A stretch of DNA of 22,764 nucleotides from the NCBI GenBank assembly GCA_045612565.1, contig JAZKZG010000114.1, positions 1 through 22,764 of the forward strand, read 5' to 3'. Within the stretch, counting starts at the first letter, position 1. The number at the start of each line of letters is the position of its first letter. Position numbers and translations under genes: made by a program. Shown in pieces: positions 10,282 through 18,322 of this stretch. Source of the stretch: RGIG9041 sp045612565 (GTDB lineage Bacteria > Bacillota > Clostridia > Oscillospirales > QAKW01). Below the pieces are notes generated by a model. The model did no database searches. It was not told the DNA's origin and saw only the letters and a program-made list of their open reading frames with translations.

Positions 10282-12885
10282 TTGGCAGATTTCGACCGAC
10301 CTATTAATGATTTATTAACGGCACTTGAAACTGACGAAAAAAACGGACTAAAAAGCGAAAAAGCAAATGAACTTTTGCAAAAGCACGGTCCCAACAAACT
10401 CAAAGAAAAAAAGAAAAAATCGTGGTTTGTGCGCTTTTTGTCACAGTTTGCGGACGTTATGATTTTGATACTTATTGCGGCAGCAATCGTATCGTTTACC
10501 GTTGTATGTGTTGAAAAAAACTGGGGCGAACTGTTTGAACCCGCACTGATATTGCTTATCGTTGTTCTTAACGCGGTAATGGGTGTGTATCAGGAAGGCA
10601 AGGCAGAAAAAGCGCTTGACGCACTTAAAAATATGTCGGCACCACACGCACGTGTTATCCGCGACGGTGCTGAAAAGATAATCGACGCATCTCAGCTTGT
10701 TCCGGGCGATATCATCCTGCTTGAAGCGGGAGATTTTGTTCCCGCTGACGCACGACTTTTAAGTTCGGTAAGTTTAAAGTCAGAAGAATCTGCGCTCACA
10801 GGTGAGTCGGTACCTTCCGAAAAAGACGCGGCGTCAGAGGTTTGCGAAAATGCACCTTTGGGTGACCGCTCAAATATGGTGTTCTCAGGCTGTTCAATCA
10901 CCTACGGCACCGCACGTGCCGTTGTTACCGCGACGGGTATGGATACCGAAATGGGCAAAATCGCGGGTCTTCTTGACGGCGAAGACAACGTACAGACACC
11001 GCTTCAGAAAAAACTCGCACAACTCGGCAAATACCTCGGTATCGTTGCACTTGTTGCGTGTGCAATCGTGTTTGGTGTAGGTCTTTATGCAGGTACACCC
11101 GCGCTTGAAATATTTATGATAGCGGTATCCCTTGCAGTATCTGCAATCCCGGAGGGACTTCCCGTAATCGTTACAATCGTTTTATCAATCGGCGTACAGC
11201 GTATGGTAAAGCAAAACGCACTGATAAGAAAGCTTCCCGCTGTTGAAACACTCGGCAGTGCATCAATAATCTGTTCAGATAAAACAGGCACACTCACCCA
11301 GAACCGAATGACACTTACAAAAGCGTATGTTGACGGCGGTGACGTATGTGAAATCACCGACAACTGCGATGACAACATCAAAAAACTGCTCACCTATGGC
11401 ACACTTTGCTGTGACGGCAGTGTTGTATTCGAGGGTGAAAAGGTAACACACCTCGGTGACCCGACCGAAACGTCAATTGTATATGCTGCACACAAAAACG
11501 GCATAATAAAAGACGAAATTAACAAACAATATCCGCGTCTTGCGGGAATTCCCTTTGATTCTGACCGCAAACTTATGACAACGGTAAACAGTATCGACGG
11601 CAAAAATATTGTTATTGTCAAGGGCGCGTTTGATGTTCTTGCTTCACGCTGCAACTCAGGTGATATTGAAAGTGCCCGTAAAATCACCGAAAAAATGAGT
11701 TCGGACGCACTTCGTGTACTTGCTATTGCATATAAAGAAATCAATGCTTTGCCCGAAGAAATCACCCCCGAAACGCTCGAGTGTGACCTCACATTTATGG
11801 GCCTTGTCGGCATGATCGACCCGCCACGTCCCGAGGCAAAAGTGGCTGTTGAAACCTGTAAAAAAGCAGGTATCAAACCGATTATGATAACAGGTGACCA
11901 CGTTGTTACCGCATCTGCAATCGCACGTGAACTCGGCATTATGCAAGAGGGTGACAGTGCAATCACAGGCACCGAACTTGACGCGATGACCGATGATGAA
12001 CTTTTTGAAAATATAGAGCATATTGCAGTATATGCACGTGTTTCACCCGAAAATAAAATCCGTATTGTAAAAGCATGGCAAAGAAAAGGTCAGGTTGTTT
12101 CGATGACTGGTGACGGTGTAAACGATGCACCCGCTCTCAAAGCGGCAGATATCGGCTGTGCTATGGGTATTACAGGTACCGACGTTGCAAAGAGTGCCGC
12201 TGATATGACACTCACCGACGACAACTTTGCTACAATCGTTGAGGCTGTGCGCGAAGGCAGAGGCATTTATGCCAACATCAAAAAGGTTGTAGGATTTCTG
12301 CTCGGTACAAACATCGGCGAAGTGGTTTCAGTATTTACCGCAATGATGCTGTGGCAAAAAACACCGTTTTTATCAATGCAACTTTTGTGGATAAACCTTG
12401 TTACCGACTCACTCCCCGCAATCGCACTCGGTATGGAGCCTGTCGAAGACGGTATTATGAACAACAAGCCAAAACCCAAAAACGAGGGTATATTTGCCGG
12501 CGGTCTCGGTATCCGTATTGTTTTACAGGGTATTATGTTTGCAATTCTTTCACTTGTTGCCTTCAAACTCGGCGAACCTCTCGGCGAAAAGGCAGCACAG
12601 ACAATGGCGTTTATGGTACTTGCACTTTCACAGACAGTTCACGCATACAATATGCGCTCTGACCGCTCGATGTTTAAAATCGGCGTGTTTGGCAACTCAA
12701 AACTCAACGGCGCAACACTTATTTCACTTGCGATGATGGCACTTGTGCTGTTCACACCCGCAAGAATTGCCTTCGGTCTTGTAATTTTACCTACAAAACT
12801 GTATCTCTGCGCACTCGGTCTTGTACTTGTACCGATTGTTGTAATGGAACTTGCAAAAACGTTTAATTTAATAAAGCATAAATAA
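10282..12885 (+). CDS. P2A-type (Ca2+-transporting) ATPase
   Basis: An 867-residue P-type ATPase of the length usual for bacterial PMR1/SERCA-like pumps. In order: an N-terminal cation-ATPase domain (GLKSEKANELLQKHGPNKL), M1-M2 (NAVMGVYQE), the actuator TGES at 173-176, M4 with PEGLP (290-294), and DKTGTLT with the phosphorylated Asp333. Then come KGAFDVL in the nucleotide domain, TGDGVNDAP near 609-617, M5 with NIGE (677-680), and M6 with NLVTD (705-709). Glu291, Asn677, Glu680, Asn705 and Asp709 correspond to Ca2+ ligands of SERCA, so Ca2+ export is likely; Mn2+ is possible, as in PMR1. The start is TTG at 10282 with GGAGGT 8 bases ahead. The divergent neighbour is an iron-type DtxR regulator, which leaves open a metal-linked role. 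Confidence 0.92.
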   Translation: MADFDRPINDLLTALETDEKNGLKSEKANELLQKHGPNKLKEKKKKSWFVRFLSQFADVMILILIAAAIVSFTVVCVEKNWGELFEPALILLIVVLNAVMGVYQEGKAEKALDALKNMSAPHARVIRDGAEKIIDASQLVPGDIILLEAGDFVPADARLLSSVSLKSEESALTGESVPSEKDAASEVCENAPLGDRSNMVFSGCSITYGTARAVVTATGMDTEMGKIAGLLDGEDNVQTPLQKKLAQLGKYLGIVALVACAIVFGVGLYAGTPALEIFMIAVSLAVSAIPEGLPVIVTIVLSIGVQRMVKQNALIRKLPAVETLGSASIICSDKTGTLTQNRMTLTKAYVDGGDVCEITDNCDDNIKKLLTYGTLCCDGSVVFEGEKVTHLGDPTETSIVYAAHKNGIIKDEINKQYPRLAGIPFDSDRKLMTTVNSIDGKNIVIVKGAFDVLASRCNSGDIESARKITEKMSSDALRVLAIAYKEINALPEEITPETLECDLTFMGLVGMIDPPRPEAKVAVETCKKAGIKPIMITGDHVVTASAIARELGIMQEGDSAITGTELDAMTDDELFENIEHIAVYARVSPENKIRIVKAWQRKGQVVSMTGDGVNDAPALKAADIGCAMGITGTDVAKSAADMTLTDDNFATIVEAVREGRGIYANIKKVVGFLLGTNIGEVVSVFTAMMLWQKTPFLSMQLLWINLVTDSLPAIALGMEPVEDGIMNNKPKPKNEGIFAGGLGIRIVLQGIMFAILSLVAFKLGEPLGEKAAQTMAFMVLALSQTVHAYNMRSDRSMFKIGVFGNSKLNGATLISLAMMALVLFTPARIAFGLVILPTKLYLCALGLVLVPIVVMELAKTFNLIKHK

Positions 12886-12922
12886 AATCAATGCTCTCTT
12901 TTAAGAGAGCATTGATTTTTTT
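12884..12922 (+). terminator. terminator of the P-type ATPase gene
   Basis: A 17-bp perfect inverted repeat (12884-12900 with 12903-12919) followed by a T-run, starting within the stop codon. Confidence 0.92.
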
Positions 12923-12940
12923 GCGATCATAGTGTAATAT
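12912..12940 (+). promoter_or_regulatory. sigma-A promoter of the eutH-like gene, overlapping the terminator
   Basis: -35 TTGATT (12912-12917) lies in the 3' arm of the preceding terminator; 17-base spacer; -10 TAATAT (12935-12940). The predicted transcript has a leader of only about 14 bases, just enough for the SD. Confidence 0.6.
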
Positions 12941-12960
12941 ATTCGGGTGAGGTGAATTTT

Positions 12961-14016
12961 TTGGAAATTATTACATATATAATGATAGCATTTGCAATAA
13001 TAGGCGCAATTGACCGCATATTCGGGTCACGCCTCGGTCTTGGCATTGAGTTTGAAAAGGGCGTTATGATGTTTGGCACAATTACACTTGCAATGGCAGG
13101 TATGCTTGTACTCTCTCCCCTGTTCTCACATCTATTGTCGGGAGTTTCTGACAGTTTCCCAAAGTTTTTGGACTTCTCAATAATCCCAGCATCGCTTCTT
13201 GCAAACGATATGGGCGGTGCTCACCTTAGCGCCGCACTTTGTGAAAGCGAAAAGATGGGTGCGTTTAACGGTCTTATCGTATCATCAATGATGGGTGCCA
13301 CCGTTTCGTTCACAATCCCCTACGCACTGTCAGCAACAAAAAAAGAGCATCACGAAAACGTACTCTACGGTATTCTTTGCGGTATCGCAACAATCCCCTG
13401 TGGATGCTTTGTAGCGGGTCTTATGGCAAAAATCCCTTTTTTACCGCTTTTAATCGACCTCATACCGCTAATACTTCTTGCAGGTCTTATCTGCTTTGGG
13501 CTTTTAAAATTCAAAGACATCACCGTAAAGATCTTTACAGGGCTTGGCTGGGTAATCCGCCTTATTATAACAGTCGGCTTTGTTATTGGTGCCGTACAGT
13601 TTTTAACAGGTAAAAACTTTGTGCCGTACACCGACTCGTTCGAGAATATAACGGGTGTTTTGACAAATATTATGTGTATTATGACGGGCGCTTTTCCGCT
13701 TCTTTATCTGTTAAAACGTGTGCTTTCGCGACCGCTTTCAAAAATAGGAAAACACTTTCACCTCAATCGCGACTCGGTATTTGGCTTTATTTCAACGCTC
13801 GGCACAACTGTTACCACCTTTGACGCGGTTGACGAGATGGATAAAAAAGGCGTTGTGCTAAACTCCGCATTTGCGGTATCTGCTGCGTTTGTGTTTGTTG
13901 ACCACTTTGCGTTTACAATGTCATTTGACCAGAGTTATGTTCTGCCTATGATAGCGGGTAAACTCATTTCGGGCGCATGTGCCGTCATTCTTGCAACAGT
14001 ATTATATAAAGAATAA
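12961..14016 (+). CDS. eutH: EutH-family ethanolamine (or related amine) transporter
   Basis: A 351-residue polytopic membrane protein with about ten hydrophobic helices. It matches EutH: the opening IITYIMIAFAIIGAIDRIFGSRLGLG is followed by FEKGVMMFGTITLAMAGM, then PASLLANDMGGAHLS (the L-A-N-D-M-G-G block that is diagnostic of the family), a helix-rich middle, and the C-terminal FDAVDEMDKKGVVLNSAFAVSAAF. EutH imports protonated ethanolamine in eut clusters, but no other eut gene is in the window, so this is an orphan copy. The start is best taken as TTG at 12961, since GAGGTG ends 6 bases before it; a GTG at 12952 would overlap that SD. It has its own promoter and terminator. Confidence 0.87.
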   Translation: MEIITYIMIAFAIIGAIDRIFGSRLGLGIEFEKGVMMFGTITLAMAGMLVLSPLFSHLLSGVSDSFPKFLDFSIIPASLLANDMGGAHLSAALCESEKMGAFNGLIVSSMMGATVSFTIPYALSATKKEHHENVLYGILCGIATIPCGCFVAGLMAKIPFLPLLIDLIPLILLAGLICFGLLKFKDITVKIFTGLGWVIRLIITVGFVIGAVQFLTGKNFVPYTDSFENITGVLTNIMCIMTGAFPLLYLLKRVLSRPLSKIGKHFHLNRDSVFGFISTLGTTVTTFDAVDEMDKKGVVLNSAFAVSAAFVFVDHFAFTMSFDQSYVLPMIAGKLISGACAVILATVLYKE

Positions 14017-14042
14017 AAACAGGGTTTTATACCCTGTTTTTA
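14015..14042. terminator. bidirectional terminator after eutH
   Basis: AAAACAGGG / CCCTGTTTT around TTTTATA. The last codons and stop of the - strand YD-repeat gene lie inside this hairpin. Confidence 0.88.
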
Positions 14043-14623
14043 ATTTGATTGTTTTCAAAAGTAACTATGTTCTTTGGGTTGGTAATATCAACAAATCGTT
14101 GCTCTTTGCGTTCGCGCTCATCATAGATGTATTCATAAATGCAGCCAACCCTGTTATTATAAAAATAATCGGCATACGACACAGCAAGAATTCCGTTACC
14201 GTCGGCGCCTGTAATATTTATATCATAAAGATAAAAAACATCCCTGTAACAAAGTTCCGCCTTTTGACCGTCGGGATATGTAACGCGCGTCAGCATCCCA
14301 TCAGCATTATATTCATAAAACAAAAGTCCGCAATCATAACTTATGCACGAAAGTAAACCGCCCGAATAAAAAAAGCGGTAACTTGTGCCGTATCTGTCAG
14401 TAAACGATGTCAGTTTTCCGTTTGTATAAACAAAATTTGTACCTTTTTCAAGGTCGAGTTTTAATTCCCAACCGCGACCGAAAGATGTTTGTACTTTACT
14501 TTGTGCGCCGTCAAAAACACGTCCGATACTGTGTGTATCGTTGCAAAACAACATAAGATTTCCGCTTTTGACATTAACAACTCCGCGTCCTAATCTGCCA
14601 AGTGAGTGTGTGTAGTGCTCCAT
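14027..14623 (-). CDS. small stand-alone YD-repeat (RHS-like) protein
   Basis: A 198-residue protein built from RHS/YD-type repeat units. It opens like the start of an RHS shell (GRLGRGVVNVKSGNLMLFCND, then FGRGWELKLDL). Successive beta-hairpin repeats follow: F-V-Y-T-NGKLTSFTDRYGTSYRFFY, SGGLLSCISYDCGLLFYEYN and ADGMLTRVTYPDGQKAELCY. The tail includes YEYIYDERERKEQRFVDITNPK. It has no signal peptide, membrane anchor or toxin tip, and is far shorter than normal RHS proteins (over 1000 residues). A GAGGTG SD and a consensus promoter upstream argue that it is expressed as it stands. It is either the surviving N-terminal fragment of a larger shell or a genuine mini-RHS. The stop lies inside the terminator shared with eutH. 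Confidence 0.72.
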   Translation of the reverse strand: MEHYTHSLGRLGRGVVNVKSGNLMLFCNDTHSIGRVFDGAQSKVQTSFGRGWELKLDLEKGTNFVYTNGKLTSFTDRYGTSYRFFYSGGLLSCISYDCGLLFYEYNADGMLTRVTYPDGQKAELCYRDVFYLYDINITGADGNGILAVSYADYFYNNRVGCIYEYIYDERERKEQRFVDITNPKNIVTFENNQIKNRV

Positions 14624-14659
14624 TTAAAAATTCACCTCTTTATATTGTATCATACTACA

Positions 14660-14688
14660 ATTATATACGCACGATGTTGCGTTGTCAA
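14660..14688 (-). promoter_or_regulatory. sigma-A promoter of the YD-repeat gene
   Basis: On the - strand, consensus -35 TTGACA (14683-14688), 17-base spacer, -10 TATAAT (14660-14665). A 13-base direct repeat flanks and invades it (see 14668-14711). Confidence 0.8.
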
Positions 14689-14711
14689 TAGCAAATTGCG
14701 CACAATGTTGC
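14668..14711. repeat. 13-base direct repeat pair, candidate operator
   Basis: CGCACGATGTTGC (14668-14680) and CGCACAATGTTGC (14699-14711) differ at one base and are 31 bases apart start to start, about three helical turns. One lies in the promoter spacer and the other just upstream of the -35 box, so a bound factor would control the YD-repeat promoter. Direct repeats suit AraC-type proteins, and an AraC-type gene is adjacent. Confidence 0.6.
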
Positions 14712-14717
14712 ATATTT

Positions 14718-15557
14718 TTATTTTAGATTTTTAAATTTTCTATAGGCAAGAGGTGACATACCCACACTGTGTAAAAACACTGTCGAAAAATAGTTGGAAT
14801 CATTAAAGCCGACTGAAAATGCAATCTCGGTAACAGTGAGGTTTGTAACTTCAACAAGCCGTTTTGCATGTCTTATGCGAAGGTCGGTAAGATACTGCTT
14901 AAAACTCTTTCCCGCAACCTCGTTAAAGCTGTGGCTGACATACGAGCGGCTGCAACCAAACCTGTCACAAAGCAAATCGATTGTGATATTGGTGTCATAG
15001 TGCTGACGTATATATTGCAATATTTTGTCAATGCGTCTGCTTTCGCGCCCCGTTTTTTCATTGGATTTTATGTATGCAAGTTCAAGCATATTGCAAAGGG
15101 GTAAAACAAGAGTATCAATCTTTTGTTTTGACGGCGGTATCTTGAGCATATTGTATGCCCCTTTCAATTGCTCAATGTCAATATCAAAACGTTTTGAGGT
15201 TTTTAAAATATACTCTTCATTTTTTGGTGTACAGTACCCGCCCACGCTTATAAAACCAAGTGTGCTTTTACCGTCGCTGATCGGGTATATATACTCAAAA
15301 ACTCCCGCGTGACATACCCCGCAAAAACTGCCCTCAGTGCTTTTAGCAAAAACCTTTTTTTGCTGACAAATGCAACTCTTCTGTCCGTTTTTTGCAGTTT
15401 TTACAAGTGTACAGTACGAATTATGATGGATATTAAAAAGTGCAAGATCGCTAAGGGTAATAAGTTCCTCTTTTTCCCACGGGTGAATGGTAATCTGTAG
15501 TTTACATTCGGTTATTAAAAAAGTGATATAGTTTTTTATAGTTTCAATAACATCCAT
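14718..15557 (-). CDS. AraC-family regulator with PocR-type sensory domain
   Basis: About 279 residues from MDVIETIKNYITFLI. An alternative ATG at 15590 adds 11 residues; neither has a strong SD, and the chosen one has TAGG about 10 bases ahead. The N-terminal half resembles the PocR ligand-binding domain: HNSYCTLVKTAKNGQKSC, GSFCGVCHAGVFEYIYPI, LGFISVGGYC, with several spaced Cys. The C-terminal 100 residues are the double helix-turn-helix AraC domain: NITIDLLCDRFGCSRSYVSHSFNEVAGKSFKQYL and LTVTEIAFSVGFNDSNYFSTVF, ending GMSPLAYRKF. PocR domains sense small metabolites such as diols or hydrocarbons. The gene is divergent from the oxidoreductase-aldolase operon, which it most likely activates. 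Confidence 0.88.
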   Translation of the reverse strand: MDVIETIKNYITFLITECKLQITIHPWEKEELITLSDLALFNIHHNSYCTLVKTAKNGQKSCICQQKKVFAKSTEGSFCGVCHAGVFEYIYPISDGKSTLGFISVGGYCTPKNEEYILKTSKRFDIDIEQLKGAYNMLKIPPSKQKIDTLVLPLCNMLELAYIKSNEKTGRESRRIDKILQYIRQHYDTNITIDLLCDRFGCSRSYVSHSFNEVAGKSFKQYLTDLRIRHAKRLVEVTNLTVTEIAFSVGFNDSNYFSTVFLHSVGMSPLAYRKFKNLK

Positions 15558-15626
15558 ACATTTTTGCCTATTTTTAAAGATTATTTGCATAAATACAAAT
15601 GAAATTCTTTTATTTTATGCAGTACA

Positions 15627-15655
15627 ATTATATTAAACAAAATAAAAATTGTCAA
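15627..15655 (-). promoter_or_regulatory. consensus promoter of the PocR/AraC regulator gene
   Basis: On the - strand, -35 TTGACA (15650-15655), 17-base spacer, -10 TATAAT (15627-15632). The opposite strand, toward the oxidoreductase gene, shows only a weak -10 (TATATT) and no good -35, as expected of a promoter needing an activator. Confidence 0.8.
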
Positions 15656-15670
15656 CATAAGGAGTATAGC

Positions 15671-17440
15671 GTGAAAACTATTGAATATAATGCCGACCTA
15701 TGCGTTGTGGGTGGCGGAATGGCGGGTGTATGCTGTGCAATTGCGGCGGCGCGTGAAGGAATACGAGTTGTACTTATGCACGAGCGCGCAATGCTCGGCG
15801 GTAACGCCTCGTCAGAAAATCGTATGTGGGTGTGCGGTGCAAGAGGCAAAAACAATCGCGAAACAGGAATTATAGAAGAAATAATGCTCGAAAACCTTTA
15901 TCGCAACCCAACCAAAAATTTTTATATCTGGGATTCAATTCTTCTCGACTTTGTAAGACGTGAACCCAATATCACTTTGCTTTTAAACACCACTTGTATC
16001 GATGGGAAAACCCAAAGCGGCGATTTTGCCCACGGCAGAACAGCAAAACTGTTATCTGTAAAAGGCTATCAGATGACAACCCAGACATTTTATGTAATAA
16101 CTGCCGACTATTTTGCCGATTGCTCGGGCGACAGCATACTTGCACCCATCTCAAATGCCGAGTTTGACTACGGCAGAGAAGCGGCTGACGAATACGGCGA
16201 AGATACTCAAGTAACAGTGCGTGACAAAAACGTAATGGGAATGAGTTGCCTTATTCAGTGCCGACAGACCGACAGCAACATAAAATATACGCCGTCGGAG
16301 TTCGCAACACGTCTCACCGATGACGATGTAAAAAATCGTCCGATGGATATATATGACCCCACCGAAAACTTCTGGTACCTCGAACTCGGAGGTACAGAAG
16401 ACACAATCCACGATGCCGAAAAAACCAAAGAGCGTCTTTTAAACCTTGCACTCGGCACCTGGAACTATATCAAAAACAGCGGTAACTACGATGCAGACAA
16501 CTGGGAACTTGAGTTTTTGGGTCAGCTCCCCGCTAAGCGCGAATCAAGACGTATGCGCGGTGAATATACAGTCACCCAAAAAGACATTTCATCCGAGAAA
16601 AAATTTGAAGATACAATAGCATACGGCGGTTGGCCGATTGACGACCACTTCCCCGGCGGATATTATCACAAGGGTAGGCCGAATACCAATTTCAAAACAC
16701 CCGCACCCTATCCTCTTCCATACCGCGCACTTTATTCAAAAAATGTTGACAACCTCTATTTTGCAGGGCGCAACATAAGTATGACGCACACCGCTATGAG
16801 CAGTATACGCGTTATGGCAACCTGTGCGCTGCTAGGTCAGGCTGTGGGTACTGCCGCGGCGGTTGCAAAAACACACTACATATCAGCTCATGACGTTTAC
16901 CTTTGTCATCTTGATGAACTCAAAACAAAACTTATGGATGCCGACTGCTTTTTGCCCTATGTACAAAGAAAAATTTCAGACACCTGCAAAAATGCAACGC
17001 TTTTTGGTGCCGATGACAGTATAAGAAATAGTGAAGACAGAGCAAACAGGATATATAATACCGAAGATTGCGGATGTCATATAAAAAACGGCGAATCGGT
17101 AACTTACCGCTTTGACAGCAAGAAAATAAAGTCGGTGCATATAGTATTTGACAGCGACCTCAACCGAGATACTTTGCCGGGTCATTGGTGTGAAAAAACA
17201 CACGTCACCCGTGCAAACGTGCTGCTTGACAGTCCGCAAATGTATATGCCAGAAACACTTTGCAAAGGCTTTACGTTAAAGGCAGACGGTGTTATACTGT
17301 TTAGTACCGACAACAACATAAAAAGAGCATATCACATTGAAACGGATATAGACGCAACCGAACTGACGCTTACAATACACAGTAACTGGGGCGGCAGTAA
17401 CACAACAAATCTTGTTTCATTTGACTTTAAGGGAGAATAA
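15671..17440 (+). CDS. FAD-dependent oxidoreductase (FAD_oxidored / PF12831-like)
   Basis: A 589-residue protein. The start is GTG at 15671 with AAGGAG 6 bases ahead; upstream in-frame codons are AT-rich promoter DNA. The N-terminal FAD-binding strand-turn-helix is ADLCVVGGGMAGVCCAIAAAR (GxGxxG variant at residues 14-19), followed by VVLMHERAMLGGNASSE and the family's catalytic-region block WVCGARGKNNRETG. YFADCSGDSIL is the ATG-type second motif, and NLYFAGRNISMTHTAMSSIRVM with GQAVGTAAA closes the FAD fold. The last 130 or so residues form a beta-rich domain. Members oxidise or rearrange sugars and other polyols; the substrate is unknown here. The HpcH/HpaI aldolase starts 3 bases after the stop, so the two act in one pathway, probably carbohydrate-acid catabolism. 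Confidence 0.87.
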   Translation: MKTIEYNADLCVVGGGMAGVCCAIAAAREGIRVVLMHERAMLGGNASSENRMWVCGARGKNNRETGIIEEIMLENLYRNPTKNFYIWDSILLDFVRREPNITLLLNTTCIDGKTQSGDFAHGRTAKLLSVKGYQMTTQTFYVITADYFADCSGDSILAPISNAEFDYGREAADEYGEDTQVTVRDKNVMGMSCLIQCRQTDSNIKYTPSEFATRLTDDDVKNRPMDIYDPTENFWYLELGGTEDTIHDAEKTKERLLNLALGTWNYIKNSGNYDADNWELEFLGQLPAKRESRRMRGEYTVTQKDISSEKKFEDTIAYGGWPIDDHFPGGYYHKGRPNTNFKTPAPYPLPYRALYSKNVDNLYFAGRNISMTHTAMSSIRVMATCALLGQAVGTAAAVAKTHYISAHDVYLCHLDELKTKLMDADCFLPYVQRKISDTCKNATLFGADDSIRNSEDRANRIYNTEDCGCHIKNGESVTYRFDSKKIKSVHIVFDSDLNRDTLPGHWCEKTHVTRANVLLDSPQMYMPETLCKGFTLKADGVILFSTDNNIKRAYHIETDIDATELTLTIHSNWGGSNTTNLVSFDFKGE

Positions 17441-17443
17441 ATT

Positions 17444-18229
17444 ATGGACTTAACAATGAGAAAAAGCAGAGTTTTAAGAAAACTCAGAGCAGGTAAAGTT
17501 GTCACCTGTATGAAACTTAATATGGCTGACCCGCGCGTTGTCGAGATGACAGCAAGATGCGGTTTTGACTGCGTGTGGCTTGACCTTGAACATGTACCTA
17601 ACGATATGGGTGCAATAGAAAATATGATACGTGCGGCAAAAATATATGACACCGACGTACTGACACGTGTTTCAAAGGGTTGCTACAGCGACTATATCCG
17701 TCCGCTCGAAGCAGACTCGACAGGCATTATGGTACCGCACGTAATGAGCCTTGAAGAAGCAAAGCAAATTGTATATTTTACAAAATTCCATCCCATCGGC
17801 AGACGCCCCATTGATGGCGGAAATGTCGATGGCGGATTTTGTATGGTTGATAGCAATGAGTATATGAAAACGGCAAACGAAGAGCGTTTTACCGTTATAC
17901 AAATTGAAGATCCCGAACCGCTTTCAGAACTCGAACAAATCTGCGCTCTACCGGGAATCGATATGATATTTTTCGGCCCCGCCGACTTTTCACAAGGTAT
18001 TGGCGCACCGAACGATTTTAAAAACGAAAAACTGCTCGAAACCAGACGCGAGGTAGCCCGTCTTGCTCGAAAATACGGCAAGTACGCGGGTACAGTCGGC
18101 GGCAAAGGCAATCAGGACGAACTGATTGCAATGGGGTATCAATTTATAAACCTCGGCTCCGATGTAAGAGCACTCTATAACTATTTTTCCGATATCACAA
18201 GCACCTGTTCCGACAAAGATGCACTGTAA
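17444..18229 (+). CDS. HpcH/HpaI-family aldolase (2-keto-3-deoxy acid type)
   Basis: A 261-residue class II aldolase of the HpcH/HpaI family, TIM-barrel length. Signature stretches: FDCVWLDLEHV (catalytic-region DLEH with the acid-base His), GIMVPHVMSLEEAK, HPIGRRPIDGG, TVIQIEDPEPL (metal-binding Glu), and MIFFGPADFSQGIG (metal-binding Asp in F-G-x-x-D). Members such as RhmA, GarL and HpaI cleave 2-keto-3-deoxy sugar acids or 4-hydroxy-2-oxo acids to pyruvate plus an aldehyde. Which acid is used here is unknown. AAGGGAG lies ahead of ATG. It is the second gene of the operon with the FAD oxidoreductase, under the divergent PocR/AraC regulator. A terminator follows at 18262. Confidence 0.88.
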   Translation: MDLTMRKSRVLRKLRAGKVVTCMKLNMADPRVVEMTARCGFDCVWLDLEHVPNDMGAIENMIRAAKIYDTDVLTRVSKGCYSDYIRPLEADSTGIMVPHVMSLEEAKQIVYFTKFHPIGRRPIDGGNVDGGFCMVDSNEYMKTANEERFTVIQIEDPEPLSELEQICALPGIDMIFFGPADFSQGIGAPNDFKNEKLLETRREVARLARKYGKYAGTVGGKGNQDELIAMGYQFINLGSDVRALYNYFSDITSTCSDKDAL

Positions 18230-18261
18230 ATAAACGGGCGGATAATATCCGTCACTACAAT

Positions 18262-18304
18262 AAAAAAATCAACCTAAGCAAAGATTGTTCAGGTTGATTT
18301 TTTA
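18262..18304. terminator. bidirectional terminator between aldolase and spore-protein genes
   Basis: AAAAAAATCAACCT / AGGTTGATTTTTTAT around a 15-base loop. It serves the aldolase operon on + and the spore-protein gene on -. Confidence 0.85.
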
Positions 18305-18322
18305 TATTTGGAATATATTATC

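Noticed and set aside
11394..11972. 192-codon open frame on the - strand opposite the P-type ATPase gene
   Set aside because: The ATPase frame is certain by its motifs. The opposite frame is low-complexity Ser/Ile/Thr-rich with no SD or family match, a typical codon shadow.
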